NCBI GenBank assembly: GCA_020002185.1
Contig: CM034533.1
Location: 73,620,805-73,684,804 of the forward strand
Reading direction: 5' to 3'
DNA: 64,000 bases
Source: Paraescarpia echinospica
Taxonomy: Eukaryota; Annelida; Polychaeta; Sabellida; Siboglinidae
Position 1 is the first letter of the stretch. Every line of letters starts with the position of its first letter. This document shows, in pieces, positions 53,580-64,000 of this stretch. Both the position numbers and the translations under genes were made by a program. The notes below the pieces were generated by a model. It did no database searches and had not been told where the DNA came from. It was given only the letters and a program-made list of their open reading frames with translations.

Positions 53580-54728
53580 ACTGTTTAACCTATATATTAC
53601 TCATGTGAGTAGGGGAAACACCAATCACTGCACTGTTTAACCTATATATTACTCATGTGAGTAGGGGAAGCACCTTGCACTGCACTGTTTAACCTATATA
53701 TTACTCATGTGAGTAGGGGAAGCACCTTGCACTGCACTGTTTAACCTATATATTACTCATGTGAGTAGGGGAAGCACCTTGCACTGCACTGTTTAACCTA
53801 TATATTACTCATGTGAGTAGGGGAAGCACCTTGCACTGCACTGTTTAACCTATATATTACTGATGTGAGTAGGGGAAGCACTTTGCACTGCACTGTTTAA
53901 CCTATATATTACTCATGTGAGTAGGGGAAGCACCTTGCACTGCACTGTTTAACCTATATATTACTCATGTGAGTAGGGGAAGCACCTTGCACTGCACTGT
54001 TTAACCTATATATTACTCATGTGAGTAGGGGAAACACCATGCACTGCACTGTTTAACCTATATATTACTCATGTGAGTAGGTGAAACACCATGCACTGCA
54101 CTGTTTAACCTATATATTCCTCATGTGAGTAGGGGAAACACCATGCACTGCACTGTTTAAGTCACTCATGTGAGTAGGGGAAGCACCTTGCACTGCAGTG
54201 TTTAACCTATATATTACTCATGTGAGTAGGGGAAACACCATCACTGCACTGTTTAAGTCACTCATGTGAGTAGGGGAAGCACCATGCACCACACTGTTTG
54301 AGCGATGTACTACTCATGTGAGATGGGGAAGTACCATGCACCGCACTGTTTTACCTATATACTACTCATGTGAGATGGGGAAGCACCATGCACTGCACTG
54401 TTTAAATTATTACTCATGTGAGTAGGGGAAGTACCATGCACCACACCGTTTAACTTATATACTACTCTTGTGAGTAGGGGAAGCACCATGCACCGCACTA
54501 TTTAAACTATTACTCATGTGAGTAGGGGAAGTACCATGCACCACACTGTTTAACTTATATACTACTCATGTGAGTAGGGGAAGTACCATGCACCGCACTG
54601 TTTAACCTATATACTACTCAAGTGAGATGGGGAAGCACCATGCACTGCACTGTTTAAGCTACTACTCATGTGAGATGGGAAAGCACCATGCACCACACTC
54701 TTGAACCTATATACTACCCATGTGTGTA
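53580..54728. repeat. 52-bp minisatellite
   Basis: About 22 units of ACTGTTTAACCTATATATTA + CTCATGTGAGTAGGGGAAGC + ACCTTGCACTGC. Units next to the gap are homogeneous, those at the right end diverge and shorten, as expected for an array growing from the gap side. The CR1-like copy 3 begins at its right edge. Confidence 0.95.
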
Positions 54729-56697
54729 GATTTAACAAGATTTAACAAGATTGCCATCCAGAGAATTAACTCTAGATGGCAGGTGGACAAGGAAGCCCTT
54801 TGGCTTATCGAGAGTCCAACCCTTTTATCTACATATATCCAGCCATTATGGTATGTGTTCCATTCATTCACAGTCCTTTGTGAAAATGAGAACTTTCTTA
54901 CGTCTAATCTACACTGCTCCTTTACTAATGTAACTTCATGTCCTCTAGTCTTTCTATCTTTCTTAACTGAAAAAAACATTTCTATCAATATTTTCATAAC
55001 CATTCAATATTTTAAACACTTTTATCTGATCTCCTCTCAATCTCCTGGTCTCTAGTGTTGTTAAACCACATTCTTTTAGGCGTTTTTCATAACTAAGATC
55101 CCTCAGTTTTGGTATCATTTTAGTCGCTCTCCTCTGTACTCTTTCTAGCATATCTATGGCCTCCACGCTTGTATACAATATTCTAAATGAGACCTAACTA
55201 TTGTTTTGTACAGCGGTATTATTAGTTCTTTTTCTTTATATGCTATATTTCACCTAATCAATCCAAGGAATTTATTTCCTTTTGAAGCTGCAATTCCTCA
55301 CTGCTCTGAAACCTTCATGTCAGCACTAATTGTCAGCCCTAAGTCTTTTTCTTTTACAGTAGTACTTAGTACAGTTCCCCCATTGTATATTCTACATATT
55401 CGTTCCCATGTCCTGTGTGAAGGCATTTACATTTCCCAAAATTGAACAACATTTGCCATTTTTCAGACCATATGATTAACCTGTCAAGATCATCTTGTAA
55501 ATGCTGTCTATCTCCATCACTTTTAATCCTTATAAACACTTTTGTATCATCTGCAAATTTCAACACCTTGCTAGCTATATCATCGTCCAAATCGTTTATA
55601 TATATTAAGAATAATATAGGTCCCAGTACTGACCCCTGTGGAACCCCACTCAAAACTGATTTCCAGTTTGAAGCCTCCCCATCAACAACTACCCGTTGTC
55701 TTCTGTCAATCAGCCATTTTTCTATCCAGTTAATTATACCACTTCCTATGCCATGGGCCTTTAGTTTAAGCAGTAATCTTTGATGTGGCACTTTATCGAA
55801 AGCTTTTTGAAAATCTAAGTAGATGATATCTACTGGTGATCCCTCGTCTACCCACTTAGTGATATCTTCCAAAAAACATAACATATTTGTTAAGCATGAC
55901 CTCACTTTTAGAAACCCATGTTGAGATGGGTTTATCAAGTTATGTTTAACAAGAAAATCCACCATGTGATCTTTAATTAGTCTTTCTAATAATTTACCAA
56001 TCACCGATGTTAAACTCACTGGTCTATAATTATTTGGCTTGTTTCTCGAACCTTTTTTAAATAACGGTATAATGTTTGCTTCTTTCCATTCTAAAGAAAC
56101 TACTCCCTCTTCTAATGACAAGTTGAAAACTGTTGCAAGCAGTATGCTAATTTGTTCTACAATTTCCAGTAGTAGTTTGGGTGGAATACCATCCACTCCA
56201 GGTGATTTATTATCCTTCATAGCCCTAATTTTCTTAGCTACCATTTCTGAGGTTACAATTAACTGTCTTAAATAGTATGATTCTGCCCCCTTGAACTTAG
56301 CCTCTGGTACTGGCAGTGAACTAATGTCTTCTCTGGTAAACACTGAACTAAAATACTCATTCAGGTCTTCTACCATTAAGAATCCCTCTGATATTATATT
56401 TCCAGCACTATATTCTAGAGGACCGACCTTATCCTGAACTTTCTGTTTGCTTCGAACATATGCATAAAAACTCTTGCTGTCATGTTTTATATTACAAGCT
56501 AATTTATGTTCATAGCTTCTCTTTGAATTTCTAATTTCAGCTGTAGCCTGGTTTAGTGCTTCTTTATAAATGTTGTAGTCTCATTTCCAATACGTCTATA
56601 TGACTTCCACATCATTTGTTTATACTTAATTTTTCTAATGGCTTCTTTCGATAAGTGTTTCTTTTTGGACCGTTTCCCGTGTTTCTGAGAGAGTAGG
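54728..56697 (-). pseudogene. CR1-like LINE copy 3, 5'-truncated and older
   Basis: Tail of two AGATTTAACA units, hairpin with one mismatch (54752-54780), then ORF2 from its C-terminus back to KHGKRSKKKHLSKEAI, i.e. 5'-truncated inside the endonuclease-RT linker. The longest open piece is 55366-56376, with [34 protein letters not shown] and FADDTKVF. Deletions of about 70 bp near 54842 and smaller ones near 55158, 55250 and 56582 break the frame. It is more diverged than copy 2. Confidence 0.92.
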
Positions 56698-57949
56698 GTA
56701 AGTACCTTTGTAATATTCATGTTGTTTCTGTTTGTCTATTGAAAAATAAACAAATCACTGACTAGTCTGTGCTAAAGTCTGGGGCATAGCCAGACACCTG
56801 TCTATCTGTCTTCAAGACTGGCAGATGACTGGCCAAAACAGGTAATTAAAACTAATAAAACTGGTGCAATTTAGAGGGGGCTAGCTGGTCAATAGATTAA
56901 CTAATATTTCCATATCTAGGGGTGTACATTATTTACTATCATTGGCACAACTGGTAATGAAACAAATGGAATGGATCAGTATTAATTAAATATAACAGTT
57001 GGCCATTGAAATATACAATGTGTGAGAGATATAATATCATTACACATGGTTACATCCGGGAGCTATTGTAATTACATGATTTCGTTCTGTAGCTAAACTA
57101 AACGAAGGTTTGCCATTTGGATTTCAACACCCAACGCACGCACACATCATGAGAAAATTTGAAGGTACTGTCAAAACAATGACTTGTACTGGAGTGCTGA
57201 TAGGACATTTCTTTGTTTCTAGTCTGAATGACCATTTAACTATGAGCCAAAGTCATCATTTACCTTTGGAGTAAAATTGGCTTCTTGTGCATTTGTTACC
57301 CCATGAGTCTCCATAGCAGGACACTATAGGATAGTGTGAAGTCTGCTGCATGACCAAATAGATGCAGTGGTCTTTTGTTCATCCAATGACTGCCCTTTTA
57401 CCACATGACAGTGGAGACTGGGGACAGACCCCACAGCCAGACTTCCCCTTCATTCACTGATGATCATTTAGTAGATAGTGGTTCTCACTTTAACACTTTA
57501 TCAATCAGACTACCCTGCCATGCTGGGTAATGTTTGAACAACACCCAGCTGCTTTTAGGAGGTGGGCAATTAAGGGTTCACTTTTTAAAGATGGAATTTG
57601 AGGGAAGTTAACATTTTTGAAAAAAAACGGGCATTCATGTGAAACTCCCTGGCTATGGTACAGGCCTGTCATGTTTGACTATTATCATATAATTAATATT
57701 TTTATCAGATCCATATTATGTCCCAGGCGTAGCCCGGCCTATAAATATTTGTCCCAGGCCTGGCCCAAGCCAGCAGACTTTAACATTTTTCAGCCCAGCC
57801 CACAAAACTAATAAGATTCCCGGCCTGCAGGCTCAAAGCCCAGCCTGCACAGGGCACTAGTGACTAGCTGTTGTCACACTGGCCACACACTTTATTTTTA
57901 CTTTAAAAATATTGTATTTATTTATTTATAATAATAATGTATTTATTTC
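56698..57949. other. Intergenic, no supported gene
   Basis: No exon-like frame was found. CCAGGCCTGGCCCAAGCC at about 57750 belongs to a GGCC-rich patch (57720-57850) of unknown origin. Confidence 0.4.
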
Positions 57950-58700
57950 AGACAATCAATATGTCCATATATACAAATACATCAATAAAAGTATGTAAAT
58001 AATATAAAAATACATAGATAAGAACAATATGTTTAAAAATTATATAAATCCCGGACCCACTGGTGCCGCAGTTTCGAAGTACAATACACGTCGCTAATTT
58101 TAATGCTATAAATAATGGGATTCAAAGACATGTCAATCCTATTCATTAAGCTAAAAATAGCCTTTCTGATTACACATTTACCCGAGCTGACATTAGCTGT
58201 AGCAAACATGTGGCTAGCGCTACATCTCATGGGCAAATTGTTCAATATCCTGAAAGAGTTGTTATATGCAACAATGAATTGATGAAAATTAACTTTTCTA
58301 AAGTTCACCCATAACGCACACATATAGATATTACCAAAATACGCTGTAAATAGCTTATTTTTTACAGCAGTTGAACAAAAGTGAAACTTTTGACGTAACA
58401 TGTTACTCTTGGCATACAAAAGTCTCACTTTGGCTTGCATGTCAGACTCATCAGACAAGTTATTAGAAATGACATGTCCAAGATATTTACAAGAGGTGGC
58501 AAAGTTTAACTTCTTTCCTCCTAATGTCATTTCTTTAGACAGATTTGACTTTCTAGATTCAAAGTACATGACCAGGGATTTACTCGCATTGTATTGCACA
58601 TCGTGCTCACATCCATATGAGTAACACATGTCTAGTAGTGTTTGTAGTCCTTTAGCAGAAGGTGCAAACAGAAGTAGATCATTTAAATGTTTGGGTATAT
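57950..58700 (-). pseudogene. LINE reverse transcriptase C-terminal fragment, unassigned clade
   Basis: Minus strand frame 58629-58033 with YNASKSLVMYFESRKS, LGGKKLNFATSCKYLGHVIS, MQAKVRLLYAKSNMLRQKFH, FGNIYMCALWVNFRK and AYNNSFRILNNLPMRCSASH. Upstream, NDLLLFAPSAKGLQTLLDM is the remnant of the catalytic box (the expected Ala-Asp before the second Asp is lost). 5'-truncated at about 58700, followed by a 3' UTR to about 57950. The 198-residue frame itself is open, so it is not very old. Confidence 0.8.
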
Positions 58701-58724
58701 TTTGGGGATAGTGTGTATATTTCT

Positions 58725-58925
58725 AGGGCCTGTTCAAATTCATTAGGTCCTGTGGATTGGGGCCTGTTAAAAAATCAGGGTCAGATTCCTCAGGGCACCT
58801 CGGCATCAGTGTATATTTTATGGTAACACCAAATTTGGTCCAGTAAGTTATTTTGGGCCAGTAACTTTTCAAATCCAGTGGCCCTCTGGGCCAGTGGCTG
58901 CAAAATCTTAATGTCAAGGCCAGAA
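58725..58925. repeat. Dispersed GGCCAGT repeat, copy 2
   Basis: Inverted relative to 24150-24255. Shared words: CAGTAACTTTTCAAATCCAG, GGCCCTCTGGGCCAGTGG and the reverse complement of CCGAGGTGCC. Confidence 0.6.
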
Positions 58926-58971
58926 TAGTATTAACTCTATAATGGCAAGGATAATGTATTAATAAACCTAC

Positions 58972-59167
58972 CTTGAAGGTCTTTTACTTGTGTCTCTACT
59001 GTATCCTGTCGCTTCCCCTGGTCTGTCACTTGTGTTTGTACTGCCTCTATCTTCTCATCATGACTCTTCACAGTTGCTTCCACTGCACCAAAACGCTTGA
59101 AGTCGTCTATCAACTCTTGTAGCCGATTCTCCAGATTTGTGTTGGAGCTTATCACTTTGATGATATC
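58972..59167 (-). CDS. Orphan coiled-coil exon with splice sites on both sides
   Basis: Minus strand. Acceptor TGTTCTTTTAG then exon 59167-58972 (196 bp, starts in phase 0, leaves phase 1), then donor CAAG|GTAGGT. It encodes about 65 residues: SSNTNLENRLQELIDDFKRF, GAVEATVKSHDEKIEAVQTQ, VTDQGKRQDTVETQVKDLQ, a regular heptad pattern typical of a coiled coil. The frame is intact and both splice sites fit, so it looks like a real exon of a minus-strand gene whose other exons I cannot find in the window. It could alternatively be an ORF1 coiled coil of a LINE, but then splice sites would be accidental. Confidence 0.5.
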
Positions 59168-60059
59168 CTAAAAGAACATTTACTTGTGACTTGCATATTT
59201 AAAACATCAGGGCATGCTGCAAAACATGACATTACACTGTTTCATATGTGATCTCCTTTGGTCGTTTGCTGTAGCCATCACTATCTCCAGCATGGTTTCT
59301 TACACAACCATGAGGCTATTGTTATGTTGATGAATGAATGAACAAAATTATGAATGATGAATGAAAGTTTATTTGGTTGCTCGATTACAGTGATATTATA
59401 AGTATGAACGTAAATATGGTTTCACCAAGTAAATCGATAGATTCTCTAGACACCCCTGGGGGATTATTTCGAGAACCACCTATAATTAGGTAAGGTAATA
59501 ATTGAACTTTTTTAGATTTGACGCAAATAAAAAATGAGAACAAGACATTGCAATACAATATAAACTTATACAATCTAACACTATGAGGCAAAGTGATAAC
59601 TGAATGGTATAGTGTGCATTGGAAAATATTTGTTAACTGAGTATCTGTGATAAAATGGAAGTATGAAGACATATAACACGAATGACGTCACATAGTATGA
59701 CTAGATAGTATAACGCATAGACACAGTGTCATGCAAATCATAAAAGTGCCAGGTATAAGGTAATGACAGATATTTTGTATTTTGTTTTCCTATTTTTTAC
59801 ATTTAAAAAACATTAAAGCTGTTGACAACAACAGTATTAGTACATATAATAAATATCAAGGTCAATTTAATTACATGTGTCACACAACGACGTGTGTATC
59901 AACTGTGAACATACATTTATGTATCACATGTGTACATATTTATGCATACACATACACACACCCATATAGTGTAAGGCCTTATAATTAATGTTAATGCGTA
60001 CACATATGAGTTACACTACATATGTACCTATATCAATACAGAATAAGTCCAATTCAAGT
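59168..60059. other. Intergenic or intronic, no supported gene
   Basis: AT-rich. (TGAA)n-like words at 59325-59370 may mark the 3' tail of a retroelement. Confidence 0.35.
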
Positions 60060-61325
60060 CTAAGTAAGACTCTATGAAACATTGCAGTATGTCGAGAGCA
60101 AGAATTGTTTTAACTTGTATTTGAATAGTTTTTCAGACGCAATATTTTTTATGTGTTCTGGTATGGTATTCCACAACGAAGGTCCAGAGTATTTAATTGT
60201 AAATTTCCGTGTATTTGTTCATGCTTCATGAAGAGAGTAAGCATTGTTGTTCCTAGTGTTGTAGTTGTGGATTTCCCTATTTCTTTGGAATATAGCTGCA
60301 ATGCTGGTCGGAAATATGCTTGAACATAATCAGCCGTAGTTGCATTTTGTAAATATTATCAATGTTTAGTAAATTGTTCTGTTTAAATAGCGGTTCAGTG
60401 TGAGCAAGGTAATCAGAGTTGTTGATGATCCTAATGGCTTTCTTTTGTAGCATTCCGACTTTAATTAGTTTTGTAGAGAATGTATTAGCCATATCATACA
60501 CCATACCATATCAGCGTACAGCATTGTAGATGTGGTAATACTAAAGAACAGTAAATCATTTTTAAGACGTATGTGGGGAGGAAATGTTTTAACTTGCAGA
60601 GTATGCCAACATTTCGTGCAAGTTTATCCAAGTGCATAGACCAATATAACTGTTCATATAATGCCAAGAAATTTAGTGAATTTAACTTGGGGGATGGTCG
60701 ATCCGTTAATTTGTATTGCTTGAGATGAGATACTGTATTTTTTATTGACTGATGTGAATACAATGTAATTCGCTTTTTTAATATTTAGGGAAAGTTTATT
60801 AGTGTTGAACCAGTGTGTTCTTTTTTATTTTCAATATTAACCTCATTCATGAGTGTGGTTAAGTTATGATATGAATGATACATACCAGTATTATCAGCAA
60901 AAAGAGTGACATTTATAATAGTGTTACAAAGGTCATAGACGTAGAGAATAAATAAAAGTGGCCCTAGTACGGAGCCTTGTGGTACACCACGCATCACTGT
61001 CATGTGGTCTGAATTTACATTGTCGTATGTGACATATTATCCTGTGTTCTAGGTAACTCTTGAACCAGACTATAATGTGCCCTCTGATGCCATAGCAGTT
61101 CAGTTTTTGCAATAGAACATTGTGGTCTATAGTGTCAAAAGCTTTAGATAGGTCAACAAATATACCTACCTATAATTCTTATATTGAAAGCGTTGATTTA
61201 CTCATTTACTAGAGCCATGTAAGTGGAATATTTTTTCCTGAAACCATATCGTTGTTCTGATATTATATGGGACTGGTTGAGAAAGCGTTCGAGTCGATTA
61301 TACATCAGTCGCTCCAATATATATA
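60060..61325 (-). pseudogene. CR1/L2-superfamily LINE reverse transcriptase, decayed
   Basis: Minus strand blocks: LERLMYNRLERFLNQS and QRYGFRKKYSTYMAL (about 61300-61230), a stop, motif [20 protein letters not shown] (about 61170-61110), [20 protein letters not shown] and TLFADNTGMYHSYHNL (61003-60870), then YWSMHLDKLARNVGILCKLK, MIYCSLVLPHLQCCTLIWYG and LQKKAIRIINNSDYLAHTEP (60690-60420). The catalytic box is FADN instead of FADD, which would kill the enzyme, and several frameshifts exist. It is different from the other LINE families here. Confidence 0.82.
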
Positions 61326-61450
61326 TTGTATTTATCCAAACAGATCACAATTTGTTTTCACATATATATTTACAATATATTACCATACAATATATATACA
61401 ATAAATAAATTAAATATCCATTGCATTATATTTGTTTGGATAAATAAAAT
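61318..61450. repeat. AT-rich foldback
   Basis: ATTTATCCAAACA (61331-61343) and TGTTTGGATAAAT (61432-61445) form inverted ends around a very AT-rich centre with several ATATATAC words. Confidence 0.45.
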
Positions 61451-62922
61451 TTAGAAACATCGTTATGTAATTCCCATATTAAAATTTCTGTGGTGAATAA
61501 TAAGTGTTTAATCCAGCATGAATTAAATACATTTTACTCACAGCACTGAGACATAAACACTGGCCAGACACATCTGAACAATGTCACCAATGATGTTGCC
61601 TCTGCCTAAGCTGGATACAGCTATCCCTTGGGAATACAACAGAGGGGGTCGCAGTCAGGTCGCCTATATCCTAATAAGGGAATATCCCACTCTGGTAACC
61701 AGGCAGTGACCAGGCGGTAGCCAATCACTGCCCAGTTTCTGAACTGGGGAAACTCAGTCTAAATTCCTCTGCCACAGAGAAAGTTTGTTTGCTCTCTGCT
61801 GCCCGTTTTCTGTTGTTTATTACATGTCGCTGGCATTTTCTCTTGATTTTTGTAAGCATATACAACAGCCAAACGACATTGGCGTTTGGCGACCTTGCTT
61901 GGCGATTTGTTTTTGCCGATAGACATCCGCAAGCGACCGGGGCGCTCTTCTCGCAGTTCTTTGCTTTGGCTTTGTCTCGTTTGCACGACGCGCTGTCTTT
62001 TCGGCCACGAAAACGGGTGTTCCTAGTTGTTTCCAGCACTCGGCAACGTTCTATTAACTGACTAGTCTGTATATATTGTGGTTCCAATGTTATGATCTTA
62101 TGAGGTCTCATTCAACTAGCCAGCCTTTTCAGAACATTATCGCCAAGCCGACCTTTCTATGCTGGCACTGAGGGTGGTCACTGCCAGGGTGCTTGTCGTC
62201 CTCAGTGGTTCTTTTATGTCCCAAATTGAGTGTATGTGGGCGACGTTGACGGTGACGTTGGGTGCTCGATTTTAGACGGTGAGTCATCAGTCTTAACTTG
62301 AATATAGGCTGTAACGCAATTATTCAGCGTTTTAAAACTTTTATGCGGTATTCGCCCACATACACAGATACTGGCGAACGTACTGTACTGCGTCTCGTAG
62401 TTTGCAACGCCATTACGTCGTCAATCATGCGAATCATGGGATTCATAACCGATTGCATGTTTACAACCAGTTCATAATTTGTCGGTTGTTGGAATGCCTG
62501 CATTTTGATATTGCCTTGTGTGCGGTTAATTAATAATTTGTACGTTTGCTAAATTCACTTGCGTTAGTTGGCGACTGTGCGATTGTATACGGTTGTTTAC
62601 GACTACGTTAACTCTAACGCGATTTTTGGATTCAGTATCGCCATCTAGCGGGTTTCCTAAGTATTCTTGAACACATATCGCCATCTGGCGATTTTAAAGT
62701 ACCTCGTTTTTCGCCGTTTGTTTACATTCGTTTGCTAGTACACTGTCAATAGTGTGTCCAGTGGACCAATTACTGTATCATTGGTTTACTCTGTTGTGCT
62801 ACTTTTATTTGCTTGCCTTTTCAGTCTTTAATTTGCTAATTGTGTATCTTCTGCACATTTCATTTAGCTATTTAACTGTTGGCCTTCGGCTTGGTATGAT
62901 GTTTTTTTTTTTACCTTTCAGC
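61451..62922. other. Upstream region of the SGNH ORF
   Basis: No recognisable protein; the 128-codon minus frame at 61725-62111 is Lys/Arg-rich without motifs. Two ATCGCCATCT(A/G)GCG words lie at 62637 and 62677. A long T run and TTTTTACCTTTCAG directly precede the SGNH start and could be a splice acceptor. Confidence 0.35.
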
Positions 62923-63501
62923 ATGAACAATGGATGTTACCCTGTTAAAGTGGTGTTCTATGGCCACAGTTTCGTTTGTAGATTACAGTTGTTTATGAAC
63001 AGGGAGGAAACTCGCAATTTTGGACTTTGCACTGACGGCCATTTGGTCTCCTGTGTAGGGCAGGGAGGAATGACAACTGCCCACCTGGAACATAAGACGC
63101 ATTTGGTTGGCCGCATGTGCCCTCATGTTGTTTTCCTTAATATTGGGACTAATGACTTGGCGTCAGGTTACTCGATCGAACGTCTGATAGGGCGGGTATT
63201 GGGTGCTGCTCATATCTTGGTATCCAAATACCATGTCAAACAGGTGGTAATTTTGGAAATTCTTCGCAGATTACCGACAGGCAAGTACTCCTGCCCAGTA
63301 GATTTTAACGAACGTGTTGTACTGTACAATACGTTACTGAAAGAAAGAACTGATGCAGCCGGCCCCCGGAATTCATGCATCATACAATTCCACCATCACC
63401 AGGGTCTTGTGGACAACTGGCAACAATTTCTTATGACAGATGGCGTGCATTTGAATGAACTTGGTTTGACCAAGTATTACAGGTCTCTGCATAAGCTGTA
63501 A
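62923..63501 (+). CDS. SGNH/GDSL-hydrolase-like protein, probably mobile-element derived
   Basis: From ATG 62923 the ORF gives 192 residues; upstream in-frame codons to 62752 are open but hydrophobic and probably not coding. Block I VVFYGHSFVCRL (GHS instead of GDS), block III FLNIGTNDLAS (GxND) and block V MTDGVHLNELGLTKYY (DxxH) identify the SGNH fold, the alpha/beta esterase family with a Ser-Asn-Asp-His centre. Free-standing SGNH ORFs of this kind are common in invertebrate genomes as parts of tyrosine-recombinase retroelements (Ngaro-type) or CR1 ORF1; which of these applies is not visible because no reverse transcriptase or recombinase lies nearby. A TTTCAG acceptor just before the ATG leaves open that it is a spliced last exon. 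Frame intact. Confidence 0.7.
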   Translation: MNNGCYPVKVVFYGHSFVCRLQLFMNREETRNFGLCTDGHLVSCVGQGGMTTAHLEHKTHLVGRMCPHVVFLNIGTNDLASGYSIERLIGRVLGAAHILVSKYHVKQVVILEILRRLPTGKYSCPVDFNERVVLYNTLLKERTDAAGPRNSCIIQFHHHQGLVDNWQQFLMTDGVHLNELGLTKYYRSLHKL

Positions 63502-64000
63502 TTAAATACTCATCACCCAATATTGTTGGAGACCTTGCTCCATAGACTTTGATTCATCAAGCCAACAGTTGTTACATTTGCAGTGTCACACCAATGACGT
63601 ACCATGCAGTATCTTTATCTTATGTTTTCCTACATGTTGTTCTTTGATAGGAGATCCTGATGAGTGATGAACTTTGGATTCATTATGATGCCTCAAAATC
63701 CACATTCTACAATATTTCTTTCAGGATTTTCCTATTGTATACCTGGCTGGTTTGATTGATGTACCTGGTAACTTACACTCCAGGGACGTTATGTTTAACC
63801 ATGTCATTCTTTCAGGACCAGGTAGTCAGGCTGGCCGACACTCATCATGACTACAGGGGTGTACATATTTATATACACTAAAATAATTGTGCTTGACTTT
63901 GTGCTAGCAGATGTGCACTTTACATTTATGTGTATCCTACCAAATGCATACATATGAACGTGGCCATGACTTTAGCTTGGAGTTTAGTGTGCATAATAAT
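63502..64000. other. Downstream flank, nothing recognised
   Basis: No supported gene or repeat unit up to the window end. Confidence 0.4.

Noticed and set aside
61725..62111. Basic 128-codon minus-strand ORF
   Set aside because: No motif, overlapping similar-size frames on both strands, no splice or start support.

Overview
The window looks like a piece of an invertebrate animal nuclear genome, most likely a lophotrochozoan such as a mollusc; this is inference from intron-containing animal genes (SPOP-like, an ankyrin/death-domain gene, a neuropeptide-type GPCR) in AT-rich DNA crowded with LINEs, DNA transposons and minisatellites. I see no bacterial gene organisation, CRISPR array or recognisable RNA gene. 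Two runs of exactly 1000 N (26889-27888, 52580-53579) are scaffold gaps.

Layout. 1-16.4 kb: transposon debris. An RTE-like fragment lies at 2.85-3.25 kb. A nested stack at 4.2-11.1 kb holds a pogo-like transposase broken by an RTE-type LINE, itself broken by a young CR1-like LINE with a 904-residue ORF2. A hAT-like element, a TIR element and an L2-like tail follow. 16.5-23.6 kb (+): the first four coding exons of a SPOP-like gene (the whole MATH domain); its BTB half is not found. Its introns carry several minisatellites, a second hAT-like copy and an RTE fragment. 25.4-29.6 kb: 36-, 29- and 64-bp arrays and a gap. 30.1-31.3 kb (-): an intronless peptide-type GPCR. 34.0-37.6 kb: a decayed DNA transposon with long imperfect TIRs and an unfamiliar transposase-like protein. 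41.8-47.9 kb (+): a complete four-exon ankyrin-repeat/death-domain gene. 49.8-56.7 kb: two more CR1-like copies around a gap and a 52-bp array. 57.9-61.3 kb: two further LINE fragments and one orphan coiled-coil exon. 62.9-63.5 kb: an SGNH-hydrolase ORF.

Three to four host genes are likely: SPOP-like (ubiquitin-ligase substrate adaptor), the GPCR, the ankyrin/death-domain adaptor and perhaps the gene owning the coiled-coil exon. They do not form one pathway. The most striking observations are: a canonical U UUA AAC slippery heptamer just before the ORF1 stop of the CR1-like element, shifting exactly into ORF2, whose first ATG lies too late to encode the start of the endonuclease; two host exons (SPOP exon 3 acceptor side, ankyrin exon 2 donor side) whose splice sites have been tandemly copied, with every decoy I checked producing a stop codon; and a long-TIR transposon with an unplaced transposase-like protein.
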